Positions 44,522-55,058 of a stretch of 64,000 bases of DNA are shown here, piece by piece. The position numbers and the translations under genes are program-made. This stretch comes from Neoceratodus forsteri. Taxonomy: Eukaryota; Chordata; Ceratodontiformes; Ceratodontidae. Numbering within the stretch: position 1 is the stretch's first letter; each line of letters starts with the position of its first letter. The notes under the pieces were generated by a model. It searched no databases, was not told the DNA's origin, and saw only the letters and a list, made by a program, of their open reading frames with translations. The stretch is taken from contig CM057456.1 in assembly GCA_016271365.2 (NCBI GenBank), positions 884,550,001-884,614,000 on the forward strand, read 5' to 3'.

Positions 44522-46084
44522 CAGTCAGACCTGTTTAATCCGTGCCTCATTAGTCCGTATGTCTGATATTCCGAATGAAAAACACTGCAAACAGATTTTT
44601 TCTCGGGTTAATGACCTCTTTAAAACGTAAACCTGAGATTCCAAATCCGTTTGCAGTTCTCTGTTATCAGGCTTATTAGTTCCCATTGTTTGTGGCCTCT
44701 GTAATCCATTTTTAATGAGCTCAGGTGGAGGTGCTAACATTTCTTAAAGAAGTGCTAATTGGAAGTGTTCTTAATCCCCCGCTAATCCTCTGGCATGTTA
44801 CCTCAGCTGAATGCAATGCCTCTCAACTGCCGATTGTATTCTCTTGCTGCTGTTAAAGTAGAATATATTTTTAATAAAGTTTTTTTAAAAATAATCTTTT
44901 AATTGAGTACTGCACAAAAATTAAATTGCTGTCCCATGATTCTTTGGCTGTACTCCTTAACCCTTGTTCTGCTCCCAGGTCCACTCGTTCTGCTCCCCGA
45001 TCTGCCTGTTCCTGTAAAAAATACTGTAAGTGTCTCTTGGTCTGGAAGTGCTCCCCAATCTGCTGGTTACTGTAAAAAATAGGTGTTCCTTGGTCCTGAA
45101 GTGCTCCAATCTTCTCTGCCAGTTCCTGTAAAAAAAGTGCTCCTCAATCCTGAGCGAGAGTTGAGGAACCACATGGAGGAAACTGGCAAGCAGCCATAAA
45201 ATAATCCAAATGATAAAATATTCAACAGTTGTGGAGCCAACTGAAACAGTTTATTTTTTTGTCGGGTTCAGTATGTGAGACCAGGAGTGGTACCGAAGTG
45301 CAGCTGGCAGTCTGTATGGTGAGGAGTGCTGTCATGTAGTGAGAAGTGTGGTTAACTGGAGACCGCAGACTGAAGTTGGGGGTTGGGGGGGGGACCAATG
45401 GTACAACAAAGGTACTGTATAGTGATTAAGATGGCAAGAATACAGTGTTTGTTTGTGGAAGACAGAGCTGCTACCCAGCCTTACCCCCTTACCCCTCGGT
45501 CTGCTCACCGGTCCATTAGTTCTGCTATAAAATCCGCTCATTCTGCTCCCCGATCTGCTCTGCCTGATCTGACCGACCACATGGTTCTGCTACCCAGACT
45601 TATTCCTTACCCCTCAGTTCTTATTCTGCTACCAGGTACTGAAAAAAAAGATTAAAGTATTCTGCAAGCTGTAGCCCTGTCCTCATGTGCCCAGTGTTCT
45701 GCTCCTCTGCAAGCTGTAGCTTTGCCTGATCCTGTAAAAAGAGTTTTTTATGTTTTTGAACAGTGATGAATAGCAATATCTAATTCTGTGACTGCTTATG
45801 TTATCATTCTAGATTTAGCTCAGTGCACCTTTACCTTTAATCAGCTTGCATTATTTTAAATATAATGAAATTGAAGCACATATTTTACTGAAAAAGTCAT
45901 GTGCTAGAGTACTGGAATGTACATTTAACACATGCACTGTACTGTATTCTAAATCGTTAGTTTTTCTACAGTAATAAATTTTGAAAGCATCCATTATCTG
46001 GTCGCTGTCTGGTTACTACGTAGATTTGTAATACGTAACAAATTTGGGAATCACAAATGCTTATGGATTAATCAGATCTGACTG
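44522..46084. mobile_element. Tigger/pogo-like nonautonomous DNA transposon, 1563 bp
   Basis: Terminal inverted repeats: left CAGTCAGACCTGTTTAATCC, right (reverse complement) CAGTCAGATCTGATTAATCC. The right flank is TA; the left flank is TG, probably a mutated TA. TIRs beginning CAGT, with TA targets, fit the pogo/Tigger group of Tc1/mariner. The interior has no transposase DDE signature. Instead it has tandem 50-60 bp units around TGCTCCCCGATCTGC and TTCCTGTAAAAAAT (44960-45150), recurring loosely at 45480-45740. Confidence 0.75.
44955..45150 (+). repeat. internal tandem units of the Tigger-like element
   Basis: Three diverged units of about 55-60 bp: TGCTCCCCGATCTGCCTGTT-CCTGTAAAAAAT, TGCTCCCCAATCTGCTGGTT-ACTGTAAAAAAT and TGCTCCAATCTTCTCTGCCA-GTTCCTGTAAAAAA, each followed by a TTGGTC/TCAATC word and CTGAAG-like end. 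Confidence 0.65.
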
Positions 46085-46660
46085 TAGTTTTCTATTATAG
46101 CTTGGGAGAATACTCATACATTTAGTTTCAGTACTGTACTGAATGTACTGTATCATAAGCAAATTGTAGTTTGTTTAGTCAATTTTGCTCCTGTACTGGT
46201 GTCGACATACCTGCATAGACATGCATGAAGGCCTTGTCACAGTATCTGGTGACAGACTGTGAGACAGTCATCTCACACTCTGTTCAGACTTTTCAGCTAC
46301 AAGGGCTCTGCAATAAAATGTTCACAAATGACCATCCTATTGGCATTCAGTGACAGTGTATACAGGGTACATTTGCAGCCACAGATAAGTTGCATGATAT
46401 ACAGTATCTAGCTATATCATGGGAAATTCCATTGAAATGAATTGAGATTTCACAATCATTGTATATACTGTATCTAGAAATACCACTACCTATTAGTGGT
46501 GACTTGTTTGTTTGACGTTCCCACCTTGGTTGAGCTATGAAGACCACTGTGATGGTATGGTACAGCCACCATCAGTGGCGACAATGAACATGAAGAGGTA
46601 GAGGTCACACACTTGGCTCATTATTGAGGTTAAGAGGTAGTTTACTCTGCATACATTCTG
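46085..46660. other. unassigned region, possible further MITE
   Basis: Contains palindromic words (GATATACAGTATCTAGCTATA; CTGTATCTAGAAATACCACT) and an ending TAGTGGTGAC at 46494-46503 that resembles the MITE end at 46661. A diverged MITE at about 46349-46503 is possible. Nothing coding. Confidence 0.35.
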
Positions 46661-46808
46661 CAGTGGTACCCAGTGACTAGATACACTACAGGTATATAGC
46701 AAGATATATCAGGAAATATCTCAGAAATCCAATCACAATGAATGGGGATTACCTGTGATACATTGCAATACATCTGGATCTTCTGCATAGTGTCATTGGC
46801 TACCACTG
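46661..46808. mobile_element. 148-bp MITE related to the one at 6.5 kb
   Basis: Left CAGTGGTACCCAGTGAC and right (reverse complement) CAGTGGTAGCCAATGAC are inverted termini. The interior is palindromic (TGAATGGGGATTACCTGTGA against the left TATATCAGGAAATATCTC and CAATCACAATGAA). The flanking dinucleotides are TG and CA rather than TA. Non-coding. Confidence 0.6.
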
Positions 46809-47102
46809 CATGGTAGAAAGCTTTTAGGTGGTCAAAAAGAAACCTCAGACTTTACTAAATTTATGCTCCCTTTTGTCAGACTTCAGAGCAAATTAGGGGA
46901 TCTTTTTGTTTAAATTCCACAGGTCTGTGACCCCAGGGAGCATGTGACTCCCAGGATTGTAAGGACCACAGGACAAGAAGGATGGCATCTGTACTTGGGT
47001 GTCTGCAGGGCATTGGTAGGTAAGTCCACAGTTCCATAGGAAACTCTGACCGGAGAAAGGGGAAGGGCCCAGAAGGGGGCACGTAAAGGGAGCAGTACCA
47101 GG

Positions 47103-47350
47103 TAGGCACTGCAACCTATCTGTGGTAGGTCTGCATAGGGGTACACAGAACAAGAGCATAAAACTACCAGCAGGCATGACATCCAAACTGGGGGCAGTCC
47201 TACATGGGGATACACAGAACAGGATGCTAAAATCATAAGCAGGCACTACACCCTATCTGGGGTAGGCCTACATACAGTAGGTGTACACAGAACAAGAGGG
47301 TAAAACAACCAATAGGCATTACACCCTATCTGGGGTAGGCCTATACAGAG
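47103..47350 (+). repeat. ~70-bp tandem units upstream of CR1-H ORF1
   Basis: Units begin at 47103, 47171, 47240 and 47313 (periods 68, 69 and 73), each with AGGCACT/AGGCATT-ACACCCTATCTGGGGTAGG, a CCTACAT word and GTACACAGAACAAGAGGGT. The last unit is partial. The array ends about 30 bp before the ORF1 zinc-finger coding region, a position matching 5'UTR promoter monomers in other LINEs. Confidence 0.8.
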
Positions 47351-47379
47351 GAAGTAGAAGGCGGTTTGGTCACTGCACA

Positions 47380-48135
47380 ATCTGCAGGAGATTTGAGGAG
47401 CTCCATACACAGTTGTGGGCAGCAGACTGGGAAATACTTCGGTCATCCACACAACTGAGTTGTGGTCCTGAACCACTAGCCACTACCCCCTTCTGCAGAA
47501 GCCCATTAGCTCAGGAGGATGGAGAGTAGTGGTAGGGAGAGGGAAGAGGATTGCAGGTACCATGCAGGACCCTCTAGTAGTAACTGCAAACCATTTTTCA
47601 CCCCCTAAATGAGGTGCAGCTACCTGACTCAGATAGGGAGCCAAGAAGCAGTCACTGCTGGGGACCATGAAGGGAGTGGGACCCTAATCAGGGATTATGG
47701 AGCTGGGATGGTACCAAGTAGGGTCAAGGGAGTATGGGATGGGGGCAAACATGCTCTTCATAGTGTGGGATTTAATGGTAAGGGGTGTGGAGAGGGTGGT
47801 CTCTGAAGGGAGGGAGGGCAGATTCCTTCTTGGTGTATTGGTCCAAAGGGATGAGGCCAGGATAGTGAGGATGCTTGACAGGATGAGAAGTTCACATGCT
47901 AGTGCACTTGGGCATGAATGAAATGGCAAATCATGTTTTGGAGGTTACTAAGTCCAACTTCCGAAGACTGGGGAGAATACTGAGGGGGAAGGCAACCATG
48001 TTGACCATTTCAGAGGTGCTGCCTGTATGGATTAAGGAAGGGGGTTGGGTAAGGCAGGACAAAACTACAGCATTTAATGTTTGGTTTAGGGAATGGTGTA
48101 AGGAGGAGGAGGATTATGGATTTGTGGGGGACTGA
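47380..48135 (+). pseudogene. CR1-H ORF1 remnant (zinc finger, esterase)
   Basis: FGHCTICRRFEELHTQLW (about 47365-47420) matches the second half of the ORF1 zinc finger and the start of the coiled coil seen in CR1-A (LGHCPTCWAFGDLRSQLQ). The esterase domain follows: the plus strand at 47896-48135 gives MLVHLGMNEMANHV, where the conserved GTND block has become GMNE, then TISEVLPVWI and FNVWFREWCKEEEDYGFVGD. The catalytic-block substitutions and frame changes make it inactive. Confidence 0.72.
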
Positions 48136-49351
48136 GGAGGATTATGGCTAATGCACAGGGCAGAATTTAGATGTCTACATTGATAGTCTTTTAAACTGAA
48201 AGGAGGTAGCTGATGCTGGGAACCCCCTTGTAGGTGGTACATGCATGATGAACCCAGCAGAGACTCCGTGAACACAGAAATAGGGCCAAGGGAAGTGAGC
48301 AGTGGCTGAACAAAGGGCAAGTGAGGATAGCTAGTGCGGGATAGGGTAGCAAATACACACTTGTTGGAAAGGATATGGAGGGAGTAAGATGGAAGCTTGG
48401 AGGTTGGTTTGGCTAAACACCTGATGTTTAAATAATAAGGTCTGTGAACTACAGGCAATGGTGGCAGAAGCTAAGTTAGACATAGTAGCCATCATGTAGA
48501 CTTGGGCCAGTGGCAACAATGACTGGGATCTAGTGAGTTTGAGGAATATTTTACTTAGGAGAGACAGAGACAATGGAAGAGGAGGGATAGTAGCCCTATA
48601 CAATAGGGAAGGAATTGTGGCAACAGAGGATGGGACTATAAAAAGGAGGAAGGAGGAGAAGTGAAATCTATCTGCTTGCAGCTGACAATAGCTGTTGGGA
48701 CAGTAAGATGGTTAGATTAGGGGTAGTTTACAGATCACTGGAGCACAAATGGGAAGAAGACAGGGAGTTGGGGGAGAAAATCAGAAAGGAAGCAGCAAAG
48801 AGGACCTGAACCTACCAGATATAGACTGGAACATTCTGGCAGCAAGAGCACCAGGAGCCAGGCACTGAGATGTGCTTCAGGAATGTCTGCTGGTGCAGCT
48901 GGTCAAGGATGCCACACGGCGGGACCCCAGATTTGACTTGATAATCACAAACATGAAGATGGTAGGGAGTGACTGTCAGGGAACTGCTAGAGTCCCATGA
49001 CCTCAACACTGTGTGGGTAGAACTATGGCCCCCCTAAAAGAGAGTGGTCTTGGACCTCAAGCAGACAGATTTTGGGAAGATGCAGGAACTAGTTAGAGGA
49101 AGACTGCCAGGTGTAGAACAGATCGAGGGGGTGGAAAAACAATGGAGCAGGATCAAGGGGCACTCCTAGAGGCCACTGAAGCATATGCAAAGAAGGTTGC
49201 CAAAAAGAGCAAGCACAAAAGTTTGATCTGTTTTTCAAAGTGGGTCAGAAAGCCAGTGAGGGCAAAAAGATGGGCCTTCACTGAGTACAATAAGAACAAG
49301 GGTGAGGAAGCCTGGGAGGAGTATCAGGCTATACTCAAATAGGCAAGGCTG

Positions 49352-49687
49352 TTCTAGCTGGCCCACCAGTGCAGTGGTTGTGCTACCACCTGCAGCACTG
49401 ATGACTGGGAGTTTGGGAGTGGACCTTAGGCATCGGAGGGTTGGCCGGAGGGGGAGGCTGAGCATCAAGGGGACTGCTCACCTTCTCTGGGGAGGGAGGG
49501 GATCTGGTGCCCAGTGCATTCTGACCCCTAGTGGTGGCTAGGAGGGTTTGGAAGTCTGAGACCAGTTGGTGGGGCATGTCAGGCAGCAGCTGGTGAACCT
49601 CTGCATGTCAGGGGTGGGAATGCACCCGACTGTGTGCCAAGGTCATTACACGACCGTCTCTGTCCCAGTGGCCACGAGGATTATGCA
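49352..49687 (+). mobile_element. SINE-like segment (third copy of the 44-kb SINE family)
   Basis: Blocks GGAGGCTGAGCATCAAGGGG, CTGCTCACCTTCTCTGGGGA and TGGTGGCTAGGAGGGTTTGG correspond in order to the SINE at 43983-44515 (GAGGATTGAGCGGCACTTGG, CACTCCTCTCATGGACTGGG, GTGGAGGCTTGGTGG). The head CCCACCAGTGCAGTGGTTGT is diverged. It forms the left part of a composite insertion in CR1-H flanked by AGGCAAGGCTG (49341) and AGGCAAAGTTG (50971). Confidence 0.5.
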
Positions 49688-50460
49688 CTGTGACAAGGTT
49701 GAATAACACCCTGTCCCATTTGTTATGCAGAAAGTTAAATGCAAGGATCTGTTCTGTCTTCTTCTTTTTTTGTCTCTTGTCTGTCTAGTTGCACAACCAA
49801 ATGTTCTCATGAGACCTAGGAACTGATCATTCTGACAGTCTCGTGATTCTCGGCCTCTCTCTATTTCTTTGCCTTTACTTGCTGTTTCTCTCTTTTCCTT
49901 CCCCTTGCATAGCTATGGTTAGAAAAATATATGTGAATCTTTGTGTGAAACTATAAGTGAAACTGGGATCCCTTTGTTTGAAACTGTATAGTTATACTGT
50001 TGAAATGATTGCAAAAAAGCTATTTGGAATTTATGGGGTTAACCTGAGATACAGGTTGAGCTCCTTTCAGGCTTGTTTGCAAACTCTTTGCAGAGCTGTC
50101 AACAAGAGGTCAGTTCTGGGTCACCATATTCTATTTGTTGAACCTGCAAAGAAACTGACAAGAACATTTTGTGAGAACCAGGATGTCTACTTAACGAGCT
50201 TAGGATGTTGACATTAACTACTAGGCAAAGACTTGTTATAAAAGGAACAGCAATATTTTTGCTGGGGAGAGACTGAAACTTGGAATTAGAGATACCCTCA
50301 CATAAAGGACTTTGTTTACTCTGTTTGTACTGCATTTGTAAATAGTTATACTGAACAATTTTCATTTTATATTTTATTGTTATTGATACTAATAAAATGA
50401 TACTTGTGAATTTTATAACTAGTCCTGGTTTTCCTATGCTTCGTGATCTGTGCCTCAACA
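49688..50460 (+). mobile_element. LTR of a Ty3/gypsy-like element (~770 bp)
   Basis: Begins TGTGACAAGGTTGAATAA and ends near CTCAACA. It contains TTATAAAAGG (promoter-like, 50235) and AATAAAATGATAC (polyadenylation, 50391). It is followed within a few bases by TGGTATCAGCCGAAG (50466-50480), which looks like a primer-binding site of the TGGTATCAG type. The start is supported by a second, inverted copy of the same LTR 5' segment at about 50760-50885. Confidence 0.6.
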
Positions 50461-50549
50461 ACAGATGGTATCAGCCGAAGTAGGATTATGCCATGCATAC
50501 TCTAAGCCAGGAGTTTTGTGTGTGGGTACTAGATCTGGTACCAGGGAAG

Positions 50550-50757
50550 CATACTGTGGAAGAAAGGTATGGATTCTGCAGCAGCAAGTCCAGAAGTGTT
50601 TACCAAATGAATGGCAGCCAAACTAGCAGGGGCAGAAGTCCAAGCTGAGACTGTACAGCCAGCAGCAGTCATGGAAAAAGAACAGGCAGTGACAGAATCT
50701 GAAAGCCTGACTGCCTTTTTCAAATGGTGGGCTAAACAACAAAAACAGATGAAGAAA
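50550..50757 (+). pseudogene. gag N-terminal fragment of the LTR element
   Basis: After the PBS-like site an ATG near 50569 opens a frame that stops at TGA after 13 codons and continues in the same frame for about 50 codons: Ala/Glu/Gln-rich, with a FFKWWAKQQKQMK stretch. The position right after LTR and PBS suggests a gag start. No capsid motif is reached, because the sequence switches into an inverted LTR fragment at about 50757. Annotated as a broken fragment only. Confidence 0.45.
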
Positions 50758-50885
50758 CAAAAAAGCAGAGGACAGAACAGATCCTTACATTTAACTTTCT
50801 GCATAACAAATGGCATTATTCAACCCTGTCACATGCACAAGGTGGAAAAAACACCTTGGTGCAAGCCCCTGTGACACCCTGTATC
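50758..50885 (-). mobile_element. inverted fragment of the same LTR 5' end
   Basis: The minus strand reads GGGTTGAATAATGCCATTTG, TTATGCAGAAAGTTAAATG and AAGGATCTGTTCTGTC, nearly identical to 49695-49770. It lies downstream of gag and in opposite orientation to the LTR at 49688, so it is not a normal 3' LTR. Confidence 0.7.
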
Positions 50886-50970
50886 CCAGCATGAGCTGGG
50901 ACCCAAGCTAAAGCAGGGGATCTCCCACTGGCCATTGACTGAGGAATAAAAAGACATTAAAACAATTTAC

Positions 50971-51650
50971 AGGCAAAGTTGTAGGTCAGTAGGGCAAAGG
51001 CAGACATGAAGCTGCAGATTGCTGAGGAGGGAAAAGAATTTTCCAGATACATAAATCAAAAAAAGGGAAAATAATAGGGTGGATTATTAGGTTAGCCGAG
51101 GGAGGAGGGTAGTGAAGGATGATGAGCAAAGAGCAAATGTACTGTACCAAACAATTACTTTTGCTTGGTACTCACACTAGAGGGCAATGATCCTCTGCCA
51201 GAGAGTGGTATCAAGGCAACGACAAGGGGGGGCAGGAAATGGCCAGAGTACAGATGTTTGTGGGTAGGGTTCAAAAGGGACTAGAAGCTCTCAGAGCAGA
51301 CAAGGTGCCATACCTGGATGGCTTGCACCCATGAGTGCTAAAGGAATTGGCCACAGTATTGGCAGTACCCTTAACCCACTTATTCAGTGTTTCATTGCAG
51401 TCCTGAGTGATGCCAGAGGATTGGAGATCCACTGATGTAGTACCACCCCACGGGGGAGGGGAGCTGGGAGGATCAGCAGTTACAGGCCTGTCAGCCTTGC
51501 CTCCATCATAGGTAAGCTAATGGAGATCATATCGAAGGAAAATTTCATGATCTATCTGGAGGATAATGAACTACAGGATGAAAAGCAGCATGGGTTTGTG
51601 TCAGAAGGTCTTGCTAGATCAATCTAAGGTTTTGATTGGATCACCAAGTA
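50971..51650 (+). pseudogene. CR1-H ORF2, RT fingers region between insertions
   Basis: Frame fragments KADMKLQIAEEGKEF, GLHP, ELATVLAVPLTHLFS-like, then SYRPVSLASIIGKLMEII-like, and KQHGFVSEGLARSI-like sequence ending FDWITK at about 51650, where the MITE-like insert begins. This is part of the same ORF2 as 48440-52830, listed separately because it is isolated by insertions. Confidence 0.7.
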
Positions 51651-51651
51651 G

Positions 51652-51960
51652 TGTTGTGTGAAACTGTAGAATTTCATTCCGCAAAATATTTTGTGAAATT
51701 CACGCATTTCACGAAATATTTTGTGGGTGTGAAATTCCGCCAGCAAAATGCAGAATTTTGCCAGTGAAATGTGGAATTTCGCCACTTGCAGGTGAAATTC
51801 CACCGCTCACGGGCGAAATTCCGCATTTCATGGGTGGAATTTCATATTTTACACCCGTGAAATATTTCTTGGAATGTACTTAATTTTGCAAAATATTTTG
51901 CACTGAAAAATTCACGATTTCACTGGAATTTTGCTGGTGAAATAAAATTTCACTGCATCT
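51652..51960. mobile_element. GAAATTTC-rich palindromic MITE in CR1-H
   Basis: A 310-bp insert composed mostly of variants of GTGAAATTCCGC and GGAATTTCAC. It begins TAGTGTTGTGTGAAACTG and ends (reverse complement) TAGAGATGCAGTGAAATTT, so the ends are inverted repeats. Flanks share ACCAAG (TCACCAAG to the left, TTACCAAG to the right). It splits the FDWITKxxDSGQ RT block of CR1-H. The type resembles hAT-like MITEs with satellite-like interiors, but no superfamily is proven. Confidence 0.7.
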
Positions 51961-53231
51961 CTATTACCAAGGCTAAAGACAGTGGACAGGCAGAATATCT
52001 CCTCTACTTTGACTTCAGCAAAACCTTCAATTTGGTGCCACACAGGAGGCTGCTGAAGAAATTGAATGACTTGGGACTGGAGCGATGTTTAGTTATGTGG
52101 GTAGGAAACTGGCTAAGGGGTAGACAACAGAGCAGTCATTAATGGGGCTAAATCAGGGGACAGAGAAGTCACAAGAAGAGTATTGCAGGGATTGGTTCTT
52201 GGACCCATCCTATTTAATATGTTCATAAGTGATATTCGGAAGGGGTATCCAGGCCACTTCAACAGAAGAGAGAGATTTAGGGGGTTACAATCAATGACTC
52301 CCTCAAGCAAACAAGTCAATGCAACAAAACATGCAAAAAAGGTATTGAGGAGGCTGGATTGCATAGGGAGGAATTTTGACAGTAGGAGAAGCAAGGTGAT
52401 TCTGCCACTGTACAGATTCCCAGGTGAGGCCTCATCTAGAGAACTGTGCTCAATTCTGGAGTATTCACCTGAGGAAGGATATTGACAGACTAGAGTCGGT
52501 ACATTGAAGGGTCACCAAGATGACCCAGGGACAACAGGGCAGGTCCTATGAGGAACGGCTGGAGATCCTAAACATGTATTCACTGGAGGCCAGGTGGGTG
52601 TATGGGGACATGATTGAAATACATGTTTCTCAAGGGTGTAAACAATGAGGACCTATTTGTAATAAATAGGGATGCAGTCACTGGGGGCAAGGCTGGAGGT
52701 TGGTGGGTGGCAAATTCAGGATAAACCTGAGGAAGTTCTACTTCACTGAGAGGGTAGTGGAACCAGACAACAGACTGCCTGTGGGAGTGGTAGGGACATC
52801 TAACCTCAATGGGTTTAAACACAGTTACGACAGGGCAAGGGGACTCATAGTCCCCAAGGGGGTAGAAAGGGATGATGAGTGGGGTGGTGGGGGTTGGGGA
52901 TACGATCCATCAGGGCAGTAGGTTGGTGGGAGGTGAGGTAGTATAGTAAGTGCAGACTTGATGGATCTTTCTGCCATCAGATTCTATATTTCTATGGATG
53001 AACACTATTCTAGTAGCATTTGCCCAAAGACCTAGGTCCATTGATAAACACCCTGTGCTGATATGTATTAGGACAGTTCATAAAATGATAATCTTGTGGT
53101 CCTCTTAGAACATATGATACCACCTCATTCAGAACTGATTTCAGCATTGTATTATCAGCATTAAAGGCCGGTTCACTGCTTCAGCAATGCTTTTTAATAA
53201 TCTTCTTGCTTCTGCTGTAGACCTGTAAAAA

Positions 53232-53434
53232 CTAAATGTTTTTATCTTGATATAGAATCCTATACAGCAGAAGACTCTGGCAGGATTCATGAAATTTCAC
53301 TTTTCCTCTGAAGGTCCACTTGTACTTGTTGCCTCCTCTTTCAACACATGGCAGACATAAGATCCCACTGAAAGCATAGTAGGTCTTGTTGAGAATCCAG
53401 ATGCTTGGTGTAACAGGTATATTCCAAACGGTAC
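53232..53434 (-). CDS. candidate host-gene exon (unidentified)
   Basis: On the minus strand a polypyrimidine/AG acceptor (TTATTTTTTTTCAG) precedes position 53434, followed by an open phase of about 66 codons ending TAG at 53232: NIPVTPSIWILNKTYYAFSG, LCLPCVERGGNKYKWTFRGK, FHESCQ. Composition looks protein-like (Trp, Cys, Tyr; one N-K-T sequon), unlike the surrounding repeats. A possible donor, AAAA|GTGAAA, lies at about 53290. I do not recognise the family. An extracellular domain is conceivable. It could also be an unknown repeat or chance. Confidence 0.25.
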
Positions 53435-54022
53435 CTGAAAAAAAATAACATGTATGTAACATAGTAATGCAGTACTGTGGTGACAGAAGGTACTCAGGTT
53501 CCGACTCCTGAACCCCCCCCCACTACCACCATCACACAGCAGTTATTAAGCCCAGTTTAAGTATGGACACATATCCAAGACTATCAGCTAGTATGCCACC
53601 CCCTCCCATTCATACTGTGTAACTGTCAGTGCTATTCTCCCACAGAAGTTTGTCTAGCCCTGCACTGAAAGGCTAAACATTTCCAAGCTCTCACAATGCT
53701 GTCAATTTTGATAAGCTCTTTTTACTTTATTTTAATTCAGATCTTTACAGCATTGCCTGGGATTTGTTTGGGGTTTCTCTCCCCCTCCCCAACTGGTTCC
53801 TCCTCCTCTTCCCATGCTGATGATTCTGGTCACCACAGCTACATGCTTGCTCAAGCTAGGATAGTGGACATGCGGGTGTCATAACAGATGGTACCAATGC
53901 CCTTCCCTGATTAGCTGGCAGGGGTTGTGCAGATGCCATGCAGCCCATGCCCTTATTCCTCCTCCTCGGGAATATGGCACCTCATTTAATTGATGACTAA
54001 GGCTTATGCTATCTCTTGCATG
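53435..54022. other. unassigned region
   Basis: Non-coding with a C8 run at 53513-53521. No repeat termini were recognised. Confidence 0.4.
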
Positions 54023-54840
54023 GGATTACTGGAATCACAAGTGAATTCCAGTCTCACTGTACTACTGGGTCATCCTGGGATTACAGGGACCACACATGAA
54101 TCCCAGTCTGCTGCACCATTGGGTATCCTGGGATTACAGGAATCACAAGTGAATTTCAGCCTCCCTGCACCACTGAGTCATCCTGGGATTACAGGAATCA
54201 CAAGTGATTCCCAGCCTCATTGCACCACTGGGTCATCCTGGGATTACAGGGATCACAAGCAATTCCCAGCCTCATTGCACCACTGGGTCATCCTGGGATT
54301 ACAGGGATCACACGTGAATCCAGGTCTCGATGCATCACTGGGTCATCATGGAATTACAGGGATCACATGTGAATCCTGGTCTCCCTGCACCACTGGGTCA
54401 TCCCTGGGGTTACAGGGATCATAAGTGAATCCTGGTTTCACTGCACCATTGGATCATCCTGGGATTACAGAGATCAAAAGTGAATCCTGGTCTCACTGCA
54501 CCATTGGATGATCATGAGATTACGGGAATCAAAAGTGAATCCTGGTCTCACCACACCACTGGGTCATCATGAGATTACAGAGTTACACATGAATCCTAGT
54601 CTCCCTGAACCACTGGGTCATCCTGGGATTACAGGAATCAAAAGTGAATTCTGGTTTCTCTGGGCCACTGGTCATCCTAGAAATATATGGATCACGTAAA
54701 TTCCAGTTCCACTGCTCCACTGGGTCATTTTGGCATTACAGGGATCACACATGAATCCCAGTTCTACTGCACCACTGAATCATCCTGGGATTGCAGAGAT
54801 CACACATGAATCCCAGTCTCGCTGTACCCCTGGTTCATCC
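54023..54840 (+). repeat. minisatellite, ~58-62 bp unit x ~14
   Basis: Unit: CATCCTGGGATTACAGGGAT, CACAAGTGAATCCCAGTCTC, ACTGCACCACTGGGT. About 14 diverged units with small length changes. The GGGATTACAGG word recalls Alu by chance only; nothing else of Alu is present. Confidence 0.92.
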
Positions 54841-55058
54841 TGTATTGGGGGTTCAGTCCCCAGCCACCCTCACATATTCAATGGATAAACCTTTTGATTG
54901 ACTGTTCTATAGTATGGAGATCCTGCTACCTAATGGAAGATCACATGCTGAAATTTGAGCAACTATAGGAAACACTTATAAACTTTAAAAGTGACAATGC
55001 AGAACAAGATTAGGAGAGTCAATGGATGTCTTCATCATCTTGCTCCTCTGACATCTCT

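Larger units (their letters stand above)
48440..52830 (+). pseudogene. CR1-H ORF2 remnant (endonuclease + RT), twice interrupted
   Basis: Endonuclease: CELQAMVAEAKLDIVAIM-like (48440-48500), LRRDRDNGRGGIV, a decayed middle, and a linker EQDQGALLEATEAYAKKVAK, RAKRWAFTEYNKNKGEEAWE (49142-49342). After the insertion: SRAKADMKLQIAEEGKEF (from about 50993), LDGLHP and YRPVSLASIIGKLMEI-like (51310-51530). A MITE-like insert then splits the YLLYFDFSKTFNLVPHRRLL region. After it: GLVLGPILFNMFISDIRKGY (52183), which jumps directly to a later block, so the catalytic YADD region is deleted. C-terminal: GKFRINLRKFYFTERVVEPD (52700). Confidence 0.78.
46890..52995 (+). mobile_element. CR1-like LINE (CR1-H), with 5' tandem units and insertions
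   Basis: Plus-strand CR1 with a tandem-repeat leader (47103-47350), ORF1 (47380-48135), and ORF2 (48440-52830) interrupted by a composite insertion (49352-50970) and a MITE-like insert (51652-51960). The 3' end is about 52995: GCAGACTTGATGGATCTTTC, TGCCATCAGATTCTATATTT. The 5' limit is uncertain; 46890 is where recognisable leader-like sequence begins. Confidence 0.82.

Noticed and set aside
49688..50885. An endogenous retrovirus with env or pol
   Set aside because: Only an LTR, a PBS-like site and a short gag-like start are present; no protease, RT, integrase or envelope motif follows.
54023..54840. GGGATTACAGG words suggesting Alu sequences
   Set aside because: The word is part of a ~60-bp minisatellite unit; no other Alu sequence, no A-rich linker, and the organism context is not primate.
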